Of a stretch of 64,000 nt of DNA, positions 42,358 through 54,544 are shown in pieces. How positions within the stretch are numbered: the stretch's first letter is position 1; every line of letters begins with the position of its first letter. Position numbers and translations under genes: made by a program. The notes below the pieces were generated by a model that ran no database searches, was not told the origin of the DNA, and worked only from the letters and a program-made list of their open reading frames with translations. This DNA comes from Ricordea florida (taxonomy: Eukaryota > Cnidaria > Anthozoa > Corallimorpharia > Ricordeidae): assembly GCA_949710005.1 (NCBI GenBank), contig OX453287.1:10030805-10094804 (forward strand), in the 5' to 3' direction.

Positions 42358-43233
42358 TCAGTAAATCTTATCACAGTCTTCATTATTGTAAATTCTTATA
42401 GGATAATCAGCTGCTTCTAATTTAACAAAGATTTTACCGTCCATAGTCCAGGCACTATGTCAATGCTCTAGCTTCTTTCTTTTCCACACTTCGGCGAATA
42501 ATTGGCGTCGCATTCTTGTTAGATTTTCGTTCATATAGACAAAGTCGCTACCGTTGAAAACTTGATTCAGGTTCTGACCTTTTAACTGCTTACGAGCTCC
42601 ATATAGTTCTTTCTTTGCTCTATAAGATTTGAACCTGACAATAATTGGCTTGTGCTTACTGGGGTTCTTGCGTGTTTGAGGTCTATGACATATGTCTATA
42701 TCGTCGTTGCGGATCGTAACGTTGAGCGCATTTCCAAGTCCGATGACTCGCTCTGCGATGTTTTCATCAGGCGTTTGTGGAATTCCGTGAATTTCTAAGT
42801 TGTGCTTACGGGTGTACTGCTCTAAATCATCGAGTTTATTGATTGCAGTCCCCAAATCTTCAAACATTACTTCGCGTTCCTCATTGGCTTCATTTAAAGA
42901 CCTCTTCAGCGATTTCATTTCTTTCTTTAATGATTCGCTCTCCGTCGCCAAAGTTTCTATTTTAGCTATATGGAATTCCAGCGACTTCTGAAGCTCAGAG
43001 TACTGGTCGCGTAAAGCCCTGTTTTCTTCGAGAAGTTTGTTCGTGTTGTCTTGAATGGTGTTGAGAACTTTCCAAATATCTGCCTGTTCAACCATGTTGG
43101 ATTCCGTAAACTTCACGGACTTCGCGGGCGGTTTCTCAGAGCCAGGCGAGCTGTTGTAACTACTTCTTTCGCCACGTTTACCTGGGAAATAGTATGTAAT
43201 TTGCCCCTCTTTTCCTTTATCCTTATCCTCCAT
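42358..43233 (-). pseudogene. LINE ORF1, coiled-coil protein, one late stop
   Basis: I take the internal ATG at 43233 as the start (MEDKDKGKEG); the frame is open 25 codons further upstream. A coiled coil spans about 75-160. LEQYTRKHNLEIHGIPQ then opens the RRM-like part. A TGA at 42460-42462 interrupts it, after which the frame stays open to 42358 with a segment (WTMDGKIFVKL) matching the end of the other LINE's ORF1 (WTLDGKVYVK). It is clearly homologous to 17472-18356. Confidence 0.8.
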
Positions 43234-43868
43234 TACATATAACTGCGGGGAACAAGGTGGCAGACTACTGAAATTTGCTCCCGTCCGCCATGACCATGAC
43301 GCGGTCACCCTTTTTTTCCTCCATTCTCACTGTGAGTTGACAGAGCTAATTCCCATTGGAGAGTTATTTGCACCCTCACAAGCATCCAAGACAAAGAAAG
43401 GCAAGTTTCTAGACAAAAAAATTATTTATATAGTCAAAAACAGGATAACTCTATGGCTTAGTTTAATGTAAATACACACAAATGATGTTTTGTACAGAAT
43501 TATGCCTTTCTGAGGAGGTGCTGTTTATGTGTCTGAATGCCTCTAAGGGCTATCAGAATGTTGGAAAATTGCATTGTGAGAGCACTAAATTTCACATTTT
43601 CTTAGAGAAGCATACCCCAAACCCCCCCACCCGCCCCCCTCTAGTAAAGTTGAGGCAAATCACTCATGTAAAATCCTGGATTCACCCCTGCTATTCAAGT
43701 CAAGCTCGTATAGTAACGAGCTACAAAGGAGATTTTTGTTGGATGGTGTCAGTTAACCAGGGGAAATACCGTCAAATGCCTCCCTGAGAAGATTTTTCAA
43801 CAAAGAACTCATAATGACTAAAAAGAAAATCACGCAGGTTCCTTTAGAATCAACTGAAGGTCCAAACG

Positions 43869-44447
43869 TTGACAGTCAAAATGCATTTCTTGCTCGGTCC
43901 CAGCAGCTTGCATTTCTTCGATGAAACAAGCGTGATCCGAACCGAGGGAAATCGAAAATACGCCAACTCGTTTATCGGAGAGATAGCACTTGAATATCAA
44001 AAATACGCCTCTAATGCCACCTACACGGTTAAGTTACTGCATTCAGCCTTGCCTGTTGACCATTACAATATAATAGATGGCCCCTCGAACGGAAATGAAT
44101 TGCTTCTATTTTTTGAAGATGTCCTAACTATGGACAACCCTGACGGGAGCGCTGTTTTAGAGAGAGGAGATACAGTTGTCATGGACAACTGCGGCTTTCA
44201 TCATGGGCATTTTACAGAGGGTATGCTCCGGGATATCTTTGATGAACATGGAGTACGTTTGTTCTTTCAGCCTGCTTATTGTCCCCACTTAAACACCTCT
44301 GAACTGTGTTTCAACCAGTTGAAAACTTTCCTCCGTCGCTTTATCCTCTTCGCTCAGCAAGAAACCCGAATTGCCATCGCGGAGGGTATTTCATCTATAA
44401 CACAGCAAAACTGTGTAGCTTATTTCAAGTGCTGTGGTTACTTGTGA
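43869..44447 (+). CDS. IS630/Tc1-like DDE transposase, C-terminal part
   Basis: The 192-residue frame holds the catalytic core: D in FFDETSV, D in VVMDNCGFHH and E in PHLNTSELCF, with about 38 residues between the last two. It ends naturally in a CGYL tail. The N-terminal DNA-binding half is missing or lies in an unrecognised exon; upstream frames show nothing. Cut-and-paste transposases of this type are abundant in cnidarians (recall). No terminal repeats were identified. Confidence 0.75.
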   Translation: MTVKMHFLLGPSSLHFFDETSVIRTEGNRKYANSFIGEIALEYQKYASNATYTVKLLHSALPVDHYNIIDGPSNGNELLLFFEDVLTMDNPDGSAVLERGDTVVMDNCGFHHGHFTEGMLRDIFDEHGVRLFFQPAYCPHLNTSELCFNQLKTFLRRFILFAQQETRIAIAEGISSITQQNCVAYFKCCGYL

Positions 44448-45409
44448 CTGACTCTATCATGTATCACATCAATTGTCATAGTTCCGACTATAACGTAAAC
44501 AGTATCAGTGTATTCATTGTACAAGCTGAAAGCGCTAATTCTTATAATGTTAGGGCTCAAGAGTCAGGTATGAGCCAGGCGCAAATACCATAGCTGCGTG
44601 TAAAATTTGGTATATTAGTAAATGATCTTTAGGATCGCAGAATAAAATGTAACTACACGGCACAATGATGCCGCCACTCGGCTGCCACATCCAGGGCCAT
44701 GGTGGATGACTTGGTAAAGGTAAACTTGTTATTTGGCTAAAAAGGAAAGAGAAAAGGTGAAAAGTTATCAAAAGGCATACCGAATCAAAATAAAAAAAAA
44801 CAGTCTACTCATTCTGGATGGGATAAATCCGTGATGACATACTCCTTTCAATCAGCTCAATGTCACGTAGGATTGAAACTAGTACCTTTTCGAGTTTATT
44901 GTTTATTAAACTGACTTGTCAAGCGATATTGTCTGTTTTTACTTGATATTTGAATTCTTACCACAACATTACTAATTTCCCTGGAAAATGCGCGAAGAGG
45001 TCCGATACGTAGTCGCACAAATTTACAGGAACGTGCCCAATGACTTCATTTGAAGCGCTTCGAACAGCAATCGCTTTCGTGTCGTTCGAATTATTCGTTT
45101 CTGGAAGGCACTCGTAAGTATCTCCCACGCTCACAGCGTGTTCGTAGACGTGTTGTTTATCATTTATTTATTAATGACATGTGCAAAGTTGTTTATCACA
45201 ACTTTGCACATGTCATTCCCTTATTAGAGAGTCGACTCGATCGCTTTGGAAAAATAACACTACGTGACTAGACAAACAAAAACAGAGGAAATTGACAGCT
45301 GTCAGCAAGTCTAATTTTATTTCCCGCCTCTATAGCGTATCTAAAAATACCGTACGTTACAGGTGCGTGGGAGAATTGCGCTAAAGTCTTGATCAGAAGA
45401 GTTTTGAAG
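44448..45409. other. Unassigned region containing a perfect hairpin
   Basis: I find no supported gene. Open frames here are short and lack content; the one at 45050-45271 merely runs through the hairpin at 45173-45217. Confidence 0.4.
45173..45217. repeat. Perfect 20-bp hairpin, 5-base loop
   Basis: The arms 45173-45192 and 45198-45217 are exact inverted copies containing GACATGTGCAAAG, separated by TTATC. No terminator-like T run follows. Confidence 0.85.
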
Positions 45410-45561
45410 AATTCGTGACTTGCATGTGACGTCACCGACGTATGCAAATTTATTGTCCGCCATTGTTGTGCCCCTCAGAAGTGTGATATGTATGTAAAGC
45501 GGGGCCACCTCTGTAGTGTTTTCATATTGTAGAGTCCAAATTAGCTTCTCAGTCACGATAA

Positions 45562-48214
45562 ATGTCTGTACCCGACCTATCTGAATACGCTACGTCTCTT
45601 GAGAGTCATATAAAGCAGCGATATCTTCAGAAGATCGAAAAAATCGGCGTTGACCCAGTCAACATCCCAGATGACGAGCTTGATCCAGAGTGTTTACCTC
45701 CGATAGAGCAGTCCGACTTGTTTAGTTTCTTGGTGTTGGAAACCAGTTATCAAACAAATGATCAATTCAAGAACTACAAGAGTCTAGAAGCATACAATCA
45801 AGTGGTTTCCGGGTTTGCTGCTTCTGTTAAAGGAAAATTAGTGTCGGAGCAACACGTGGTTTTAGCCAAAATTCGTCACTCTCAACGAATGAATGACCCT
45901 CTTGTGGACATATGGATCATAGCTGGACAAGATGGAAGAATATTTTTTGCACATTGCTAGGGCTGTAAGGCGGGTTTGGCTGAGTCGTGTTCTCACGTCG
46001 CCAGTGCTCTATTTTATATCGAATGTTGGACACGAATCAACGGATAATTGGCCTGTACGCAAGTACTAGTGAAGTGCACATGGCTTCTTCCAACTTATGT
46101 CAGTAAAGTTACATATGCAAGAGCCATAGATATTGATTTCACCTCTGCTAAAAAGTTGATGGAAAACCTTGACAATAAGATTGAGTCTTTTGATGGTGAA
46201 GTTGGAAGTTCAAATAAAACTCAAACCGTTAATACAGGAGCACAGAACACGAACCCTGTCGTTTCAGTGGAGGAAGTGTCGGAATTTTTCAGGAAGCTAA
46301 ATCAGTGCGAAGAAAAGGCTGCATTGTTTAGTTTAATCGATCCATATGCTGATCAGTTTATTTCAAAAAGCCGCAACATACCAGTATTAACAGATCTTTA
46401 CGACCCGAACAATCTGGATCTAAATTATCCAGATCTTTTACGCAAGAGTTTAGAAGTTGAGATAAACATCTCGGATGAAGAAATTGAAACTGTGGAGCAG
46501 GGTACAAGAACTCAAACAAAGGGACCAGGATTTTTTAGACATCGGGCGGGTAGAATCGGTGCTTCTGTTTGTGGTGCCGTCTACCATACTAATCTAGCAC
46601 AGCCATCCACACTTGTTTAAACTAAATAACAAAGCAATAAAACATGGATGTAAATACGAGGAACACGCTATTGAAACTTATCAACAGTACATGAAATTGC
46701 ATCATATCAACTTTGAAGTGAAGAGATCTGGACTGTTCATAAACAAGGCGTATCCCTACATTCATGCTACACCAGACTTCCTACTTTCATGTGATTGTTG
46801 TGGTCTGGGCTGTGGAGAGGTTAAATGCCCAATTTCTATTACAAATGCTGACTTTGGAGAGTACAGTAAGAAAGCATCATCATGCCTAGAAAGTGTAAAT
46901 GAAAGATTGCAGTTAAAAAGAACTCATAACTACTTCTATCAAGCCCAGCAGCAGTTGTTTACTCTACCAGAGAGAAAAAACTGTGACTTTGTTGTTTATG
47001 CAATAGATTAAGAAGGGAATTCACACATTGTATGTGACAAAATCTACCCTGATCCACTTCACTCGAAGACTGTCATGCAGAAGCTTGAGGTGTTTTGGAA
47101 AATCTGTATTCTGCCAGAGGTACTTGGAAGATGGTACACAAGAAGGTGTGATGTACGAGAAAATCTCTGTGCAGACAGCAATGCTATTTGCTTCTGTAAA
47201 GGAAAGCTCAGTGGTAAAGTTATCACCTGTAGTAATGCTGATTGTTGTTATAAACAATTTCATACCACATGTTTGGCTTTAGATAATGTTTCAATTACTA
47301 AACAGTGGTACTGTCCTCATTGTTGCAAGCTACCCCAGTTCAAAAAAGGTAGAAGGGCTTCAAAGGGCAAAGTTGGACCATCCACCATAAATGAAACAGC
47401 CATGCAATATACTTCCATCTGTGTCTGTAATGGTAAGGCAACCATTACAGACAGAATTATTGAGTGCCACAATGCAGACTGTGACAGTGGTCACTTTTTC
47501 CACTTAAGTTGCTTAGGACTGAAAAGAGTGCCCAACAATTCAAAGACAACATGGCAATGTGTTACATGCAGAGGAAAAAACACTCTAAGAACCTCTGTTC
47601 AGCCTACAACTTCTACCTCTTCAGTATCACCCCAGTCACCTGTAGCATCAAATGTATCAAGTGAAAAAGAAAGTGACGATGAAATTGAAATAGCAAAAGT
47701 TTCAACTGGTTCTGTTGACAAGTTTGGCCCCCTTGCAAAGCTCGGCAATTCAGACTATGATATTATCAGTGACCCTGCTGGATGGCTAACCGGTGACATA
47801 ATCCAGTCTGCGCAAGTTCTCATTAAGCAGGTCAATCCATTAATTGAAGGTTTGCAATGTCCAACCCTGGGTAGATTCAGGAATTTTGATGTGGTGTGAG
47901 GCGAATTTATTCAAATATTGCACACAGGAAGTGATCACTGGGTTTGTGTTAGCTCAATAGGATGCCAACCTGGCATGGTCAATTTGTATGATAGTTTATA
48001 TCATGATGCTATAAGACAAGAAATTAAAGGTCAGACAAATGACCTACTTGGTGGGGGATTGATTACTCTTGATTTTGTACCTGTACAGCAACAAACTAAT
48101 GGTAGCGACTGTGGTGTTTTTTCTATTGCGTTTGCTACATGCTTAGCTTTTGCTACAAATCCAAGTTTTATTACTTTTGATGTTGTAAGAATGCGCTGTA
48201 AAATGGAAGAATGA
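45562..48214 (+). pseudogene. SWIM - YqaJ nuclease - PHD - PHD - Ulp1-like protein, broken
   Basis: The protein was about 880 residues. Domains in order: N-terminal region; SWIM zinc finger near 45955-46010, with a TAG at 45958 inside it; YqaJ-type exonuclease core at about 46520-47010 (FRHRAGRIGASVCG, then HATPDFLL and GEVKCP, the catalytic Asp and Glu-x-Lys). Two PHD fingers lie at 47160-47340 and 47420-47580. A C48 Ulp1-like protease spans 47740-48214, with His in DHWVCV, Asp in NLYDSLY and Cys in GSDCGVFS. Lesions are TAG 45958, TAA 46045, a frameshift near 46600, TAA 47009 and TGA 47897. YqaJ nucleases trim DNA ends and Ulp1-like enzymes cleave ubiquitin-like proteins (family knowledge). 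Confidence 0.8.
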
Positions 48215-49486
48215 GCATGTTCCCATCTTTTTAAGGCCTTAAAAAAAGCTTGCCCACAGGTTCTGCAGCGGAGAAAGGGAGGGTTATCCAATGATCTGAA
48301 AAATTTATGCACAGCATTGTATTGTACTACATGGCTATAGCAATTGTTAAACAAAACATTAGAAAAATGACGCAATACAACAAAATGCATTTCAAATACA
48401 ATTCTGTGCATTCATTTATCAGAGTATTGGACATGTGTGCTCCCAGAACTTGTTCTTGGAAATTGAAATTAGTAATGGCAGCTCTCAAAGACTACCACTG
48501 TGATTGGTTGACTTGCTGTTCTAAGAGAGATCACGCCCAAGAATAATTTTTCTGGTACAAGAAACAAGGGACGAGCAAAAGAATTGTTACCAACTACCGG
48601 AATTCTTAGCTCACTTTCTTATGTTAAATACTGAGTTTGAATTGTTCTTATATTCTAAGTAAGAAGCTTCACAAAGTATTGTGGTAGTGCAATGGATTAT
48701 TATAATATTTGCAGGTATACCAAAAATTTGCAATAGTAAATTTATTGAGTTCAACAAATGCTTCATCCAAAACTATCAACTTTATTACCAATATTTTTTA
48801 AATATTACTGAAATATTATCGAATATTACAGAAAAAGGACATTTCTATTTACAAGAGCTGAAAAAAATTAGAGTGATTTTTCTTCATCTGATGGCCCAAT
48901 GTTAGATAAACAGCAGCTTTTGGCTCCATCTATAAATAAAGTTTATTATCTGTACAAGAAAAGCCAAAGAAGTGGTTTTACCTAAATGTAACTCAGTAGT
49001 CATTAAATTTCTCATGTGGCTAAAGGTATATCACTCTAGTTTAATTTTATGTACAATGACTGTTCAATTTAATCTTGTTTGAGTACTTTGACCATTTCCA
49101 CTTCTGTACTTGTAAATACATTTTACGTAAATACAATTTAAATGATACATGTGAATACAATTTTCAAAACTGAAAAAAAAAACATAAATCAGTCAGCTCA
49201 TTTTAAGTAACAATATGTCCAAGTTGTTCATGTGTTCAAAGTCATTGAATAGTATGTACAAATTATGTTCACTTGAATGTAATAGCTGCCTCCCAAGGTC
49301 TGCTTCACTTACTTCATACAAAGGAATCACTATGAGGCTGTGTGCATAAAGCTTGGTCATTCATAAAAAGGCTTTTTGGAGGTATCCTCATTTTAGTTCC
49401 TTTGTATGTGATAGGTTAAGTTTATTACTGTTCTGTCAGAAGGGAGAAGAATTGCATATCTCTTTAGCCCTGTTATCAGTAAAAGC
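48215..49486. other. Convergent 3' region of the ISL2EU element
   Basis: The first 100 bases still read as an extension of the Ulp1-like gene. The rest is AT-rich and non-coding, with AATAAA-type words. I see no further gene. Confidence 0.4.
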
Positions 49487-51078
49487 CTAATCGAATGGCA
49501 CTATTGATGGGCAAAAATTGACAAGGGCCGAGCAAACTCTCAAAATGCGGTCAATGATGGGTACCTGGGACTCTGAGGGCCCACTGGGATCACAGCTTAA
49601 GAACTTTGTTAATAGTGTACTTTCTAGTATAGTATACTTGCGTCTCAGCAGTCCTATAACTCTTTCGACGTGAATCGTCACACTCGCAATTCCCCGTGAT
49701 TGCTCCACATCAACTAGATCCAGTTGAGCCTTTCCCTTTGTGAAGGCAGGAATAAGAAGGTTACCATGCCTTAGCCCCACACTTTCAGAGACAGTGAAGC
49801 CTCTGTCTGCCATAACTGTATCTCCCGGGAGCAATTTGTCCAAAATACCACAGTTCTCTGTAAGGAATTTGTCAGAGGTACGTCCACCCCAAGCCTCTGA
49901 CACAAAACACACAGTTCCTTGTGGTGTAATGCCAATAAGAACTTCTATGGTATTATGATGTTTGTATGATGAGAACGTGTGGGCTCTAGCCAGCAAATTT
50001 GTCGGTTTATCGATAAAAACTTCGAAGCAATCGATCATTACAGTCACCTTTCGACCAAATGTGTACTGGAAACACATCGGCATAGTTTTCCATAACTGTT
50101 CTCTATCAGTCCAATGAACAAAACAAGAGAGCCTAAGATCCATAGCAAGTATCCATGACGTGAATATCCTTGACACACTTGAAAGCGACAACACAAATCG
50201 GTACGCTTAATCTTGAAATGGAACATTTAGGCGGAGTTTCATCAGAACCATAACAAATTCTTGAAATCTATTCAAGGTGGTAGAACCAAGTCGTCGTGAC
50301 ACGTGTGGAGCTACATGATCGAAAACTACCATAAGGACTTCATAGGATGGCAGACCAGTGTAAAAGCGTACTTTCTCAGACGAATCAAAAAAATCTTTGT
50401 CAGGGGCTCGATATACAACACTTGTAAACATATAATCGAATTCTTCTGTATGTGTTTCAGTGTTTTCTGTTCCTTCACATCGTATCTCAAAGTCGTCCGT
50501 CGAGGTTGACTTGACTGCCTGAAAGAGCTCGTCAGTTACTTCGCCGCTATCACAACTGGTACTACAAGAAGGCTCGTTGAGATTAGCATCTAAGCTAGAC
50601 GAACTAGCAGTCGAAGCAATGTCACTCGTAAAATCAATCCCCTGGATAGGAAGTCCACTTTGATTCAACTCCTTTCTTTTCTTAGCCGCTTCGATTTCTT
50701 GTCGCTCTAACTCCCGTTTTCTCCGTTCCTTAACCCGTTCGCCTCGAGCTTTTGCTGCGGCAGCCTCGCTCTCTTTAGGCTTCTTAACCTGTTTTTTTTT
50801 CCAAGGTAAAGAGTTGGTACCCAGTCGATGTTATCAACGTCCCAATCTTTAGCAGCTTTTCCTGAAACAAAGGGACGACCACAGACTCGTTGGCTATCGA
50901 GGACTCTCTTTGCTTTTGTGTCATTTCGACTGATCGTCGCAATCCAACGAGTTCTTCTTTCCTTTGTACGTTCTTCGTGCTCTTGTCCTTGGTTCGAAAC
51001 GATTTTGGGGATAGTATGGAAGCTTAGTTTATGTTTTCCGCTCTTAGAACCACATCCAACAACTATACAATGAACCAT
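49487..51078 (-). pseudogene. THAP-DDE_4 transposase of ISL2EU type, broken
   Basis: From the ATG at 51078 a THAP finger begins (MVHCIVVGCG, then the RRTRW tryptophan, then VCGRPF). The zinc-ligand histidine expected in the last motif is proline. A frameshift in an A run near 50800 and a TAA near 50207 break the frame. The catalytic part, 50194-49487, has D in [11 protein letters not shown] in DTVMADRGF and E in HVERVIGLL, the DDE_4 type. It also has [19 protein letters not shown], characteristic of this transposase group. THAP domains bind terminal repeats (family knowledge). It is inactive. Confidence 0.8.
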
Positions 51079-51186
51079 ACTTAACACTTCTCTATCATTC
51101 TCTATTACGCTTGAGGGGCACAAATATGGCGGATAGCAACCGTTGTCAAGGCTAGTGTCACGTGGGTGAAAGTCAAGAATACGGAA

Positions 51187-52163
51187 ATGTCAGAAGTAAA
51201 ACAGTGGCTTATGTCAATTGGAATACCAGGAATAGAAAGATTGGCGAGTGAATTTGAATCCCGGATACTTTCGGCTCGCAAATCCTTACAATATCTTCAA
51301 GACGGCGATCTCGACTACATATTCTCGTCGCCAAAACGTTTGCTTCTAGCTGAGAAGCGAGCACTGGACCACGAACTGCGACAAACTGCACATTTAATGC
51401 CGAAGCAGTTGCAGTTTAGCAGTAACGAACCACAAACTTGGCCAGCCGAAGGAGAGACGGCAACTGCGTCAAACGCAAGCAGTACTACTACACGCAAGAC
51501 CGCCGTAAGCAAGAGCTTGTTGAAAATGTCAGTTTTTTGGAGGCACAGATTTCAAGTGCAGAAGACCAAAGACCAAAGCTTAAAGGCGAAAATGATTTGC
51601 TCCAAACCGTTTCCCGCGGAAAAATTTGTAGTCACTGTCATCAGTCTGGCCATAACAAGAACAATTGCGGCGGAATTGCATGTGATTCTCACACTAAATG
51701 TAAATTGAAAGACAAACTTCCAGAACTGGGAAAATCAATCAGTGAAACTCAAAAAATGCTAACTGTGCTAAGGAAAAATAAGGAAACGGCCAAGCAATCT
51801 CTGCAGCAATTTATGTTACAGCTTCAGCGATCGCGCGGGAATTTTTTCGCCGTAATGCGTCCACGCTTGAAACGCCTGAATTCAGTAAAATATCTGAATC
51901 GTCAAGTGCTTGATAAAGATCTGCTTTACCTTCATAACGCGCTTGAAAACAAAGTACCACCGGAATAAGAGGATTGGCGTTTACCTTACCTGATTGACAA
52001 CTGTAAAGGCCAAGTAAGTTGTTTCAAGGAAAGTGCTGCGTTACTTCCCATTTCTTTGCCTGCTAATCCTCCCGAAGATTCATTTTATAATGGTTTCAGT
52101 GTAAACCACGGGGCAAATTCAACTTCAAGTGTGTCAGTACGATTCCACCCATATAAACTGTAA
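51187..52163 (+). pseudogene. SAM-like plus CCHC zinc-knuckle protein, broken
   Basis: The frame begins MSEVKQWLMSIGIPGI with a SAM-like helical domain to about residue 65 (LQYLQDGDLDYIF). A one-base shift near 51440 moves to another frame, which has a coiled coil, then a zinc knuckle CSHCHQSGHNKNNC, then further coiled coil. A TAA at 51966-51968 is read through in phase to a TAA at 52161-52163. There are no introns. I recall a large family of similar coral proteins of unknown function. It is divergent from the ISL2EU transposase, with 109 bases between the two starts. Confidence 0.6.
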
Positions 52164-54544
52164 TTCTTTTAGGCTTATAACACCCGCGTGTAACAGCTGT
52201 ATGTTGAAATATTTTGTATATCATTATGTTTACTTGAAGCCGAGATACATCGGCAAAGGACATAAACATTGTGTTTTTACACTAGCACAGGTGAAAGTGT
52301 TTTCTGTCACCCTACAAAGTTGTACAAGTTTCCTAGTCTCATACGTGTAAGGGACGGACCATTATAAAACTTATGGCGGTAGGGGCGAAGTACAAAAAAA
52401 ATATTCGCGCAAGGGAGAATTTAATGAAAAAAAATTCATGCACGTCAATTAACCCTAAAAAATATTCAAGCTATGGCCTAAAAAAAATTCATACAAAGAA
52501 TTTGGTAACGAAAAAAATTCCTGTGGCTCGGAAATTGGGCCCCCCCCAACTTTTCTAATGGTCCGTCCCTAACTCAGCAAGCATAATCATGAAGGTTATA
52601 ATAAAGTTGAAATTCTACAGTTGTTCTCGTCGAATTCTTCTTAGAAAAATGCATTTTTAGACATGCATTGAACAATAAAGAGCGTTGGGTTGTAACATGT
52701 GAGCATTCGAACATCTACGGGGATTCTTTTGGTAAGAAGAACTTCGATCGGAAATAATCTTTTTTTTTTTCCTTTTGCGCGCGAAATGTGCTAATTTGGA
52801 CTTGAAATCTTCTTGGCTAAATCTCCTAATAACTAGCTTCCTATAGCATGTAATCCCCCAGATATTAAATGCGTAAATGCTTTCAGAGAAAAAGCAAAAT
52901 TATATTTTGGAAGGAATACCGAAAATTGGACTGTTTACTTTGCGCGACCTGCCAATCATTCTTTCGTCGGCGGTCTTTCCAGTTTGCGACCTTGCGATCA
53001 ACGGACTTCTGTCAGCACAGTAGTTCGAAGGTTCAATCGTTAGTCCACACAAATCGAATCCCCTTGTTCTACAAAAAAATATTAGCAAGGATTATGCTAT
53101 CAGAAGCGAAAACATCACGATTGTTCATTTTTTATTGTCTTGATGTCGTTACATGGAAAGCTGGTCGCCGTCGCGTCGCGTTGGCTTCTAAAACGCGAAC
53201 GATGTACTGGATGCGGTCCTCGGCACTAATCTTGGGGAACAGCGGTGTTTTAAATTCCTAATAAGGCACTTTGTGTCCTTAAACAAAACGAAAATAATTT
53301 GTTCCATGACCGATCGGAAACCGTTCGTTGCCTGTGCTTTCTGTGGTGTGAAGATCTCGCCTGTGATTGGTTGCAACACAATAAACATTCCAGACATATT
53401 TTGGGTGTTCACGCCAATATAATCACTGCTGTAAAAATAAGGTAAAGTTAGTTACTTCAAAATCCTTTGGAGGCAGCCTGAAAATATAGATGTTCTTGCA
53501 AACAGCGCTGTGTTCATGTTCTGAAATTTAGGTCTAGAAACAGTTGCGCTACGGTGCTACTGAAATACGTGAAAATGCTATTCTGTAATTTGACCACTGA
53601 GAGTGAACGACTGAGGTGATCTACGTGATTCTTCCTGAATCACTGGATGTGGTTTATTCGCGTTTCACTACTCGTTTTTGAAGAAAAAACGTGTTCGGGA
53701 CGACAATTACTTGCGCAAGAAGACTGGAGAACATCTAGACGGAAAGTGGTTTCGCCCTTTTTTAACAAATCCCCTTATACGATCTCTCCCTTATTGAATA
53801 AGCCAACCTGTTTAGATTTCTTGGATACGTTTTGCCTATTTTTTTGGCCGGTCCTTGACTGCGTCGAGGTCCACAAGCATGCAAACAACGAACGAAGCTA
53901 ATATCTATCGATTCTATCCAGCCACACCTGGCCAATCCCGAGAATTTTAAGAAATGCATATTTTGAAGACCGAGAAACTTCTAAGAAGGCTTTGTTAAAA
54001 AATTCATTACAAGCGATCATAATTCATGCTTCGGTGGGTTCAAGGGCACCTGTTTCCTTTGTGTTATACTTGAATACATGTACAAGGCAATTCCCTACCT
54101 TCGACAGCTAGAGCTATAAAATATTCATTATCACCGGACTAGGTATACTTCACTGGCGTGGTGCACCTCTTTGAGGAGACAGCAAAAGCGAGACTTAGAG
54201 AGGTGAGCGCAAGGAATAGCAACTTTTCGAGGTAACGATTACCAACGATTACTTAAACGGATTGCTCAGATATTCCGTAAGAATCAAAACTTTCATTTCT
54301 ACTTTTAGACCGCAGGGACTTCTAGTTGAGATAATTTTCCAGAATATGGATAAACAGTTTCCGAAGTCCGCTTCAATACTTTTAAAGTGTCCTATTATTT
54401 TTTAAGGTGAATGAACCGAACAACTGAAACTACAAACGGCAGGTGTAGATGACATTTACAACTGCTACTGATGCTAGAAAAATACTCTTAACCGAACAAA
54501 TACATTTTATTTTTACAGTAACACTCTGCAGCAAGGAAACTAAC
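52164..54544. other. Unassigned region
   Basis: No gene is supported. Open frames at 52373, 52869 and 53647 lack content. A minus-strand frame at 53412-53188 preceded by TTTTTACAG (reading MSGMFIVLQPITGEIF) might be a lone exon but cannot be assigned. Confidence 0.35.

Larger units (their letters stand above)
38486..43330 (-). mobile_element. Second L1/Tx1-type LINE, decayed
   Basis: On the minus strand there is an ORF1 (43233-42358) and an ORF2 (42012 to about 38490) with endonuclease, reverse transcriptase and C-terminal knuckle. Together they form a nearly full-length element related to, but distinct from, the LINE at 17336. It carries several stops and a frameshift. No convincing target duplication or long A tail is visible at 38486, so the 3' end is uncertain. 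Confidence 0.8.
45410..51181. mobile_element. ISL2EU-type DNA transposon, decayed
   Basis: Two convergent pseudogenes lie between diverged inverted ends: a YqaJ-containing gene on plus and a THAP-DDE transposase on minus. The ends match over about 70 bases, best at 45457-45477 and 51112-51132 (CCGCCAT, then TGTGCCCCTCA, 19 of 21). A transposase paired with a YqaJ nuclease is the signature of the ISL2EU superfamily (family knowledge as I recall it). Exact termini and the 2-bp duplication are not resolved. Confidence 0.7.

Noticed and set aside
45050..45271. 73-aa open frame with symmetric ends
   Set aside because: It merely spans a perfect DNA hairpin and has no recognisable content.
52373..52558. 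Lys/Asn-rich 61-aa open frame
   Set aside because: Low complexity, no start context, no homology that I recognise.
53188..53420. Host exon on the minus strand
   Set aside because: A splice acceptor-like TTTTTACAG precedes an open frame, but there is no partner exon or known domain.
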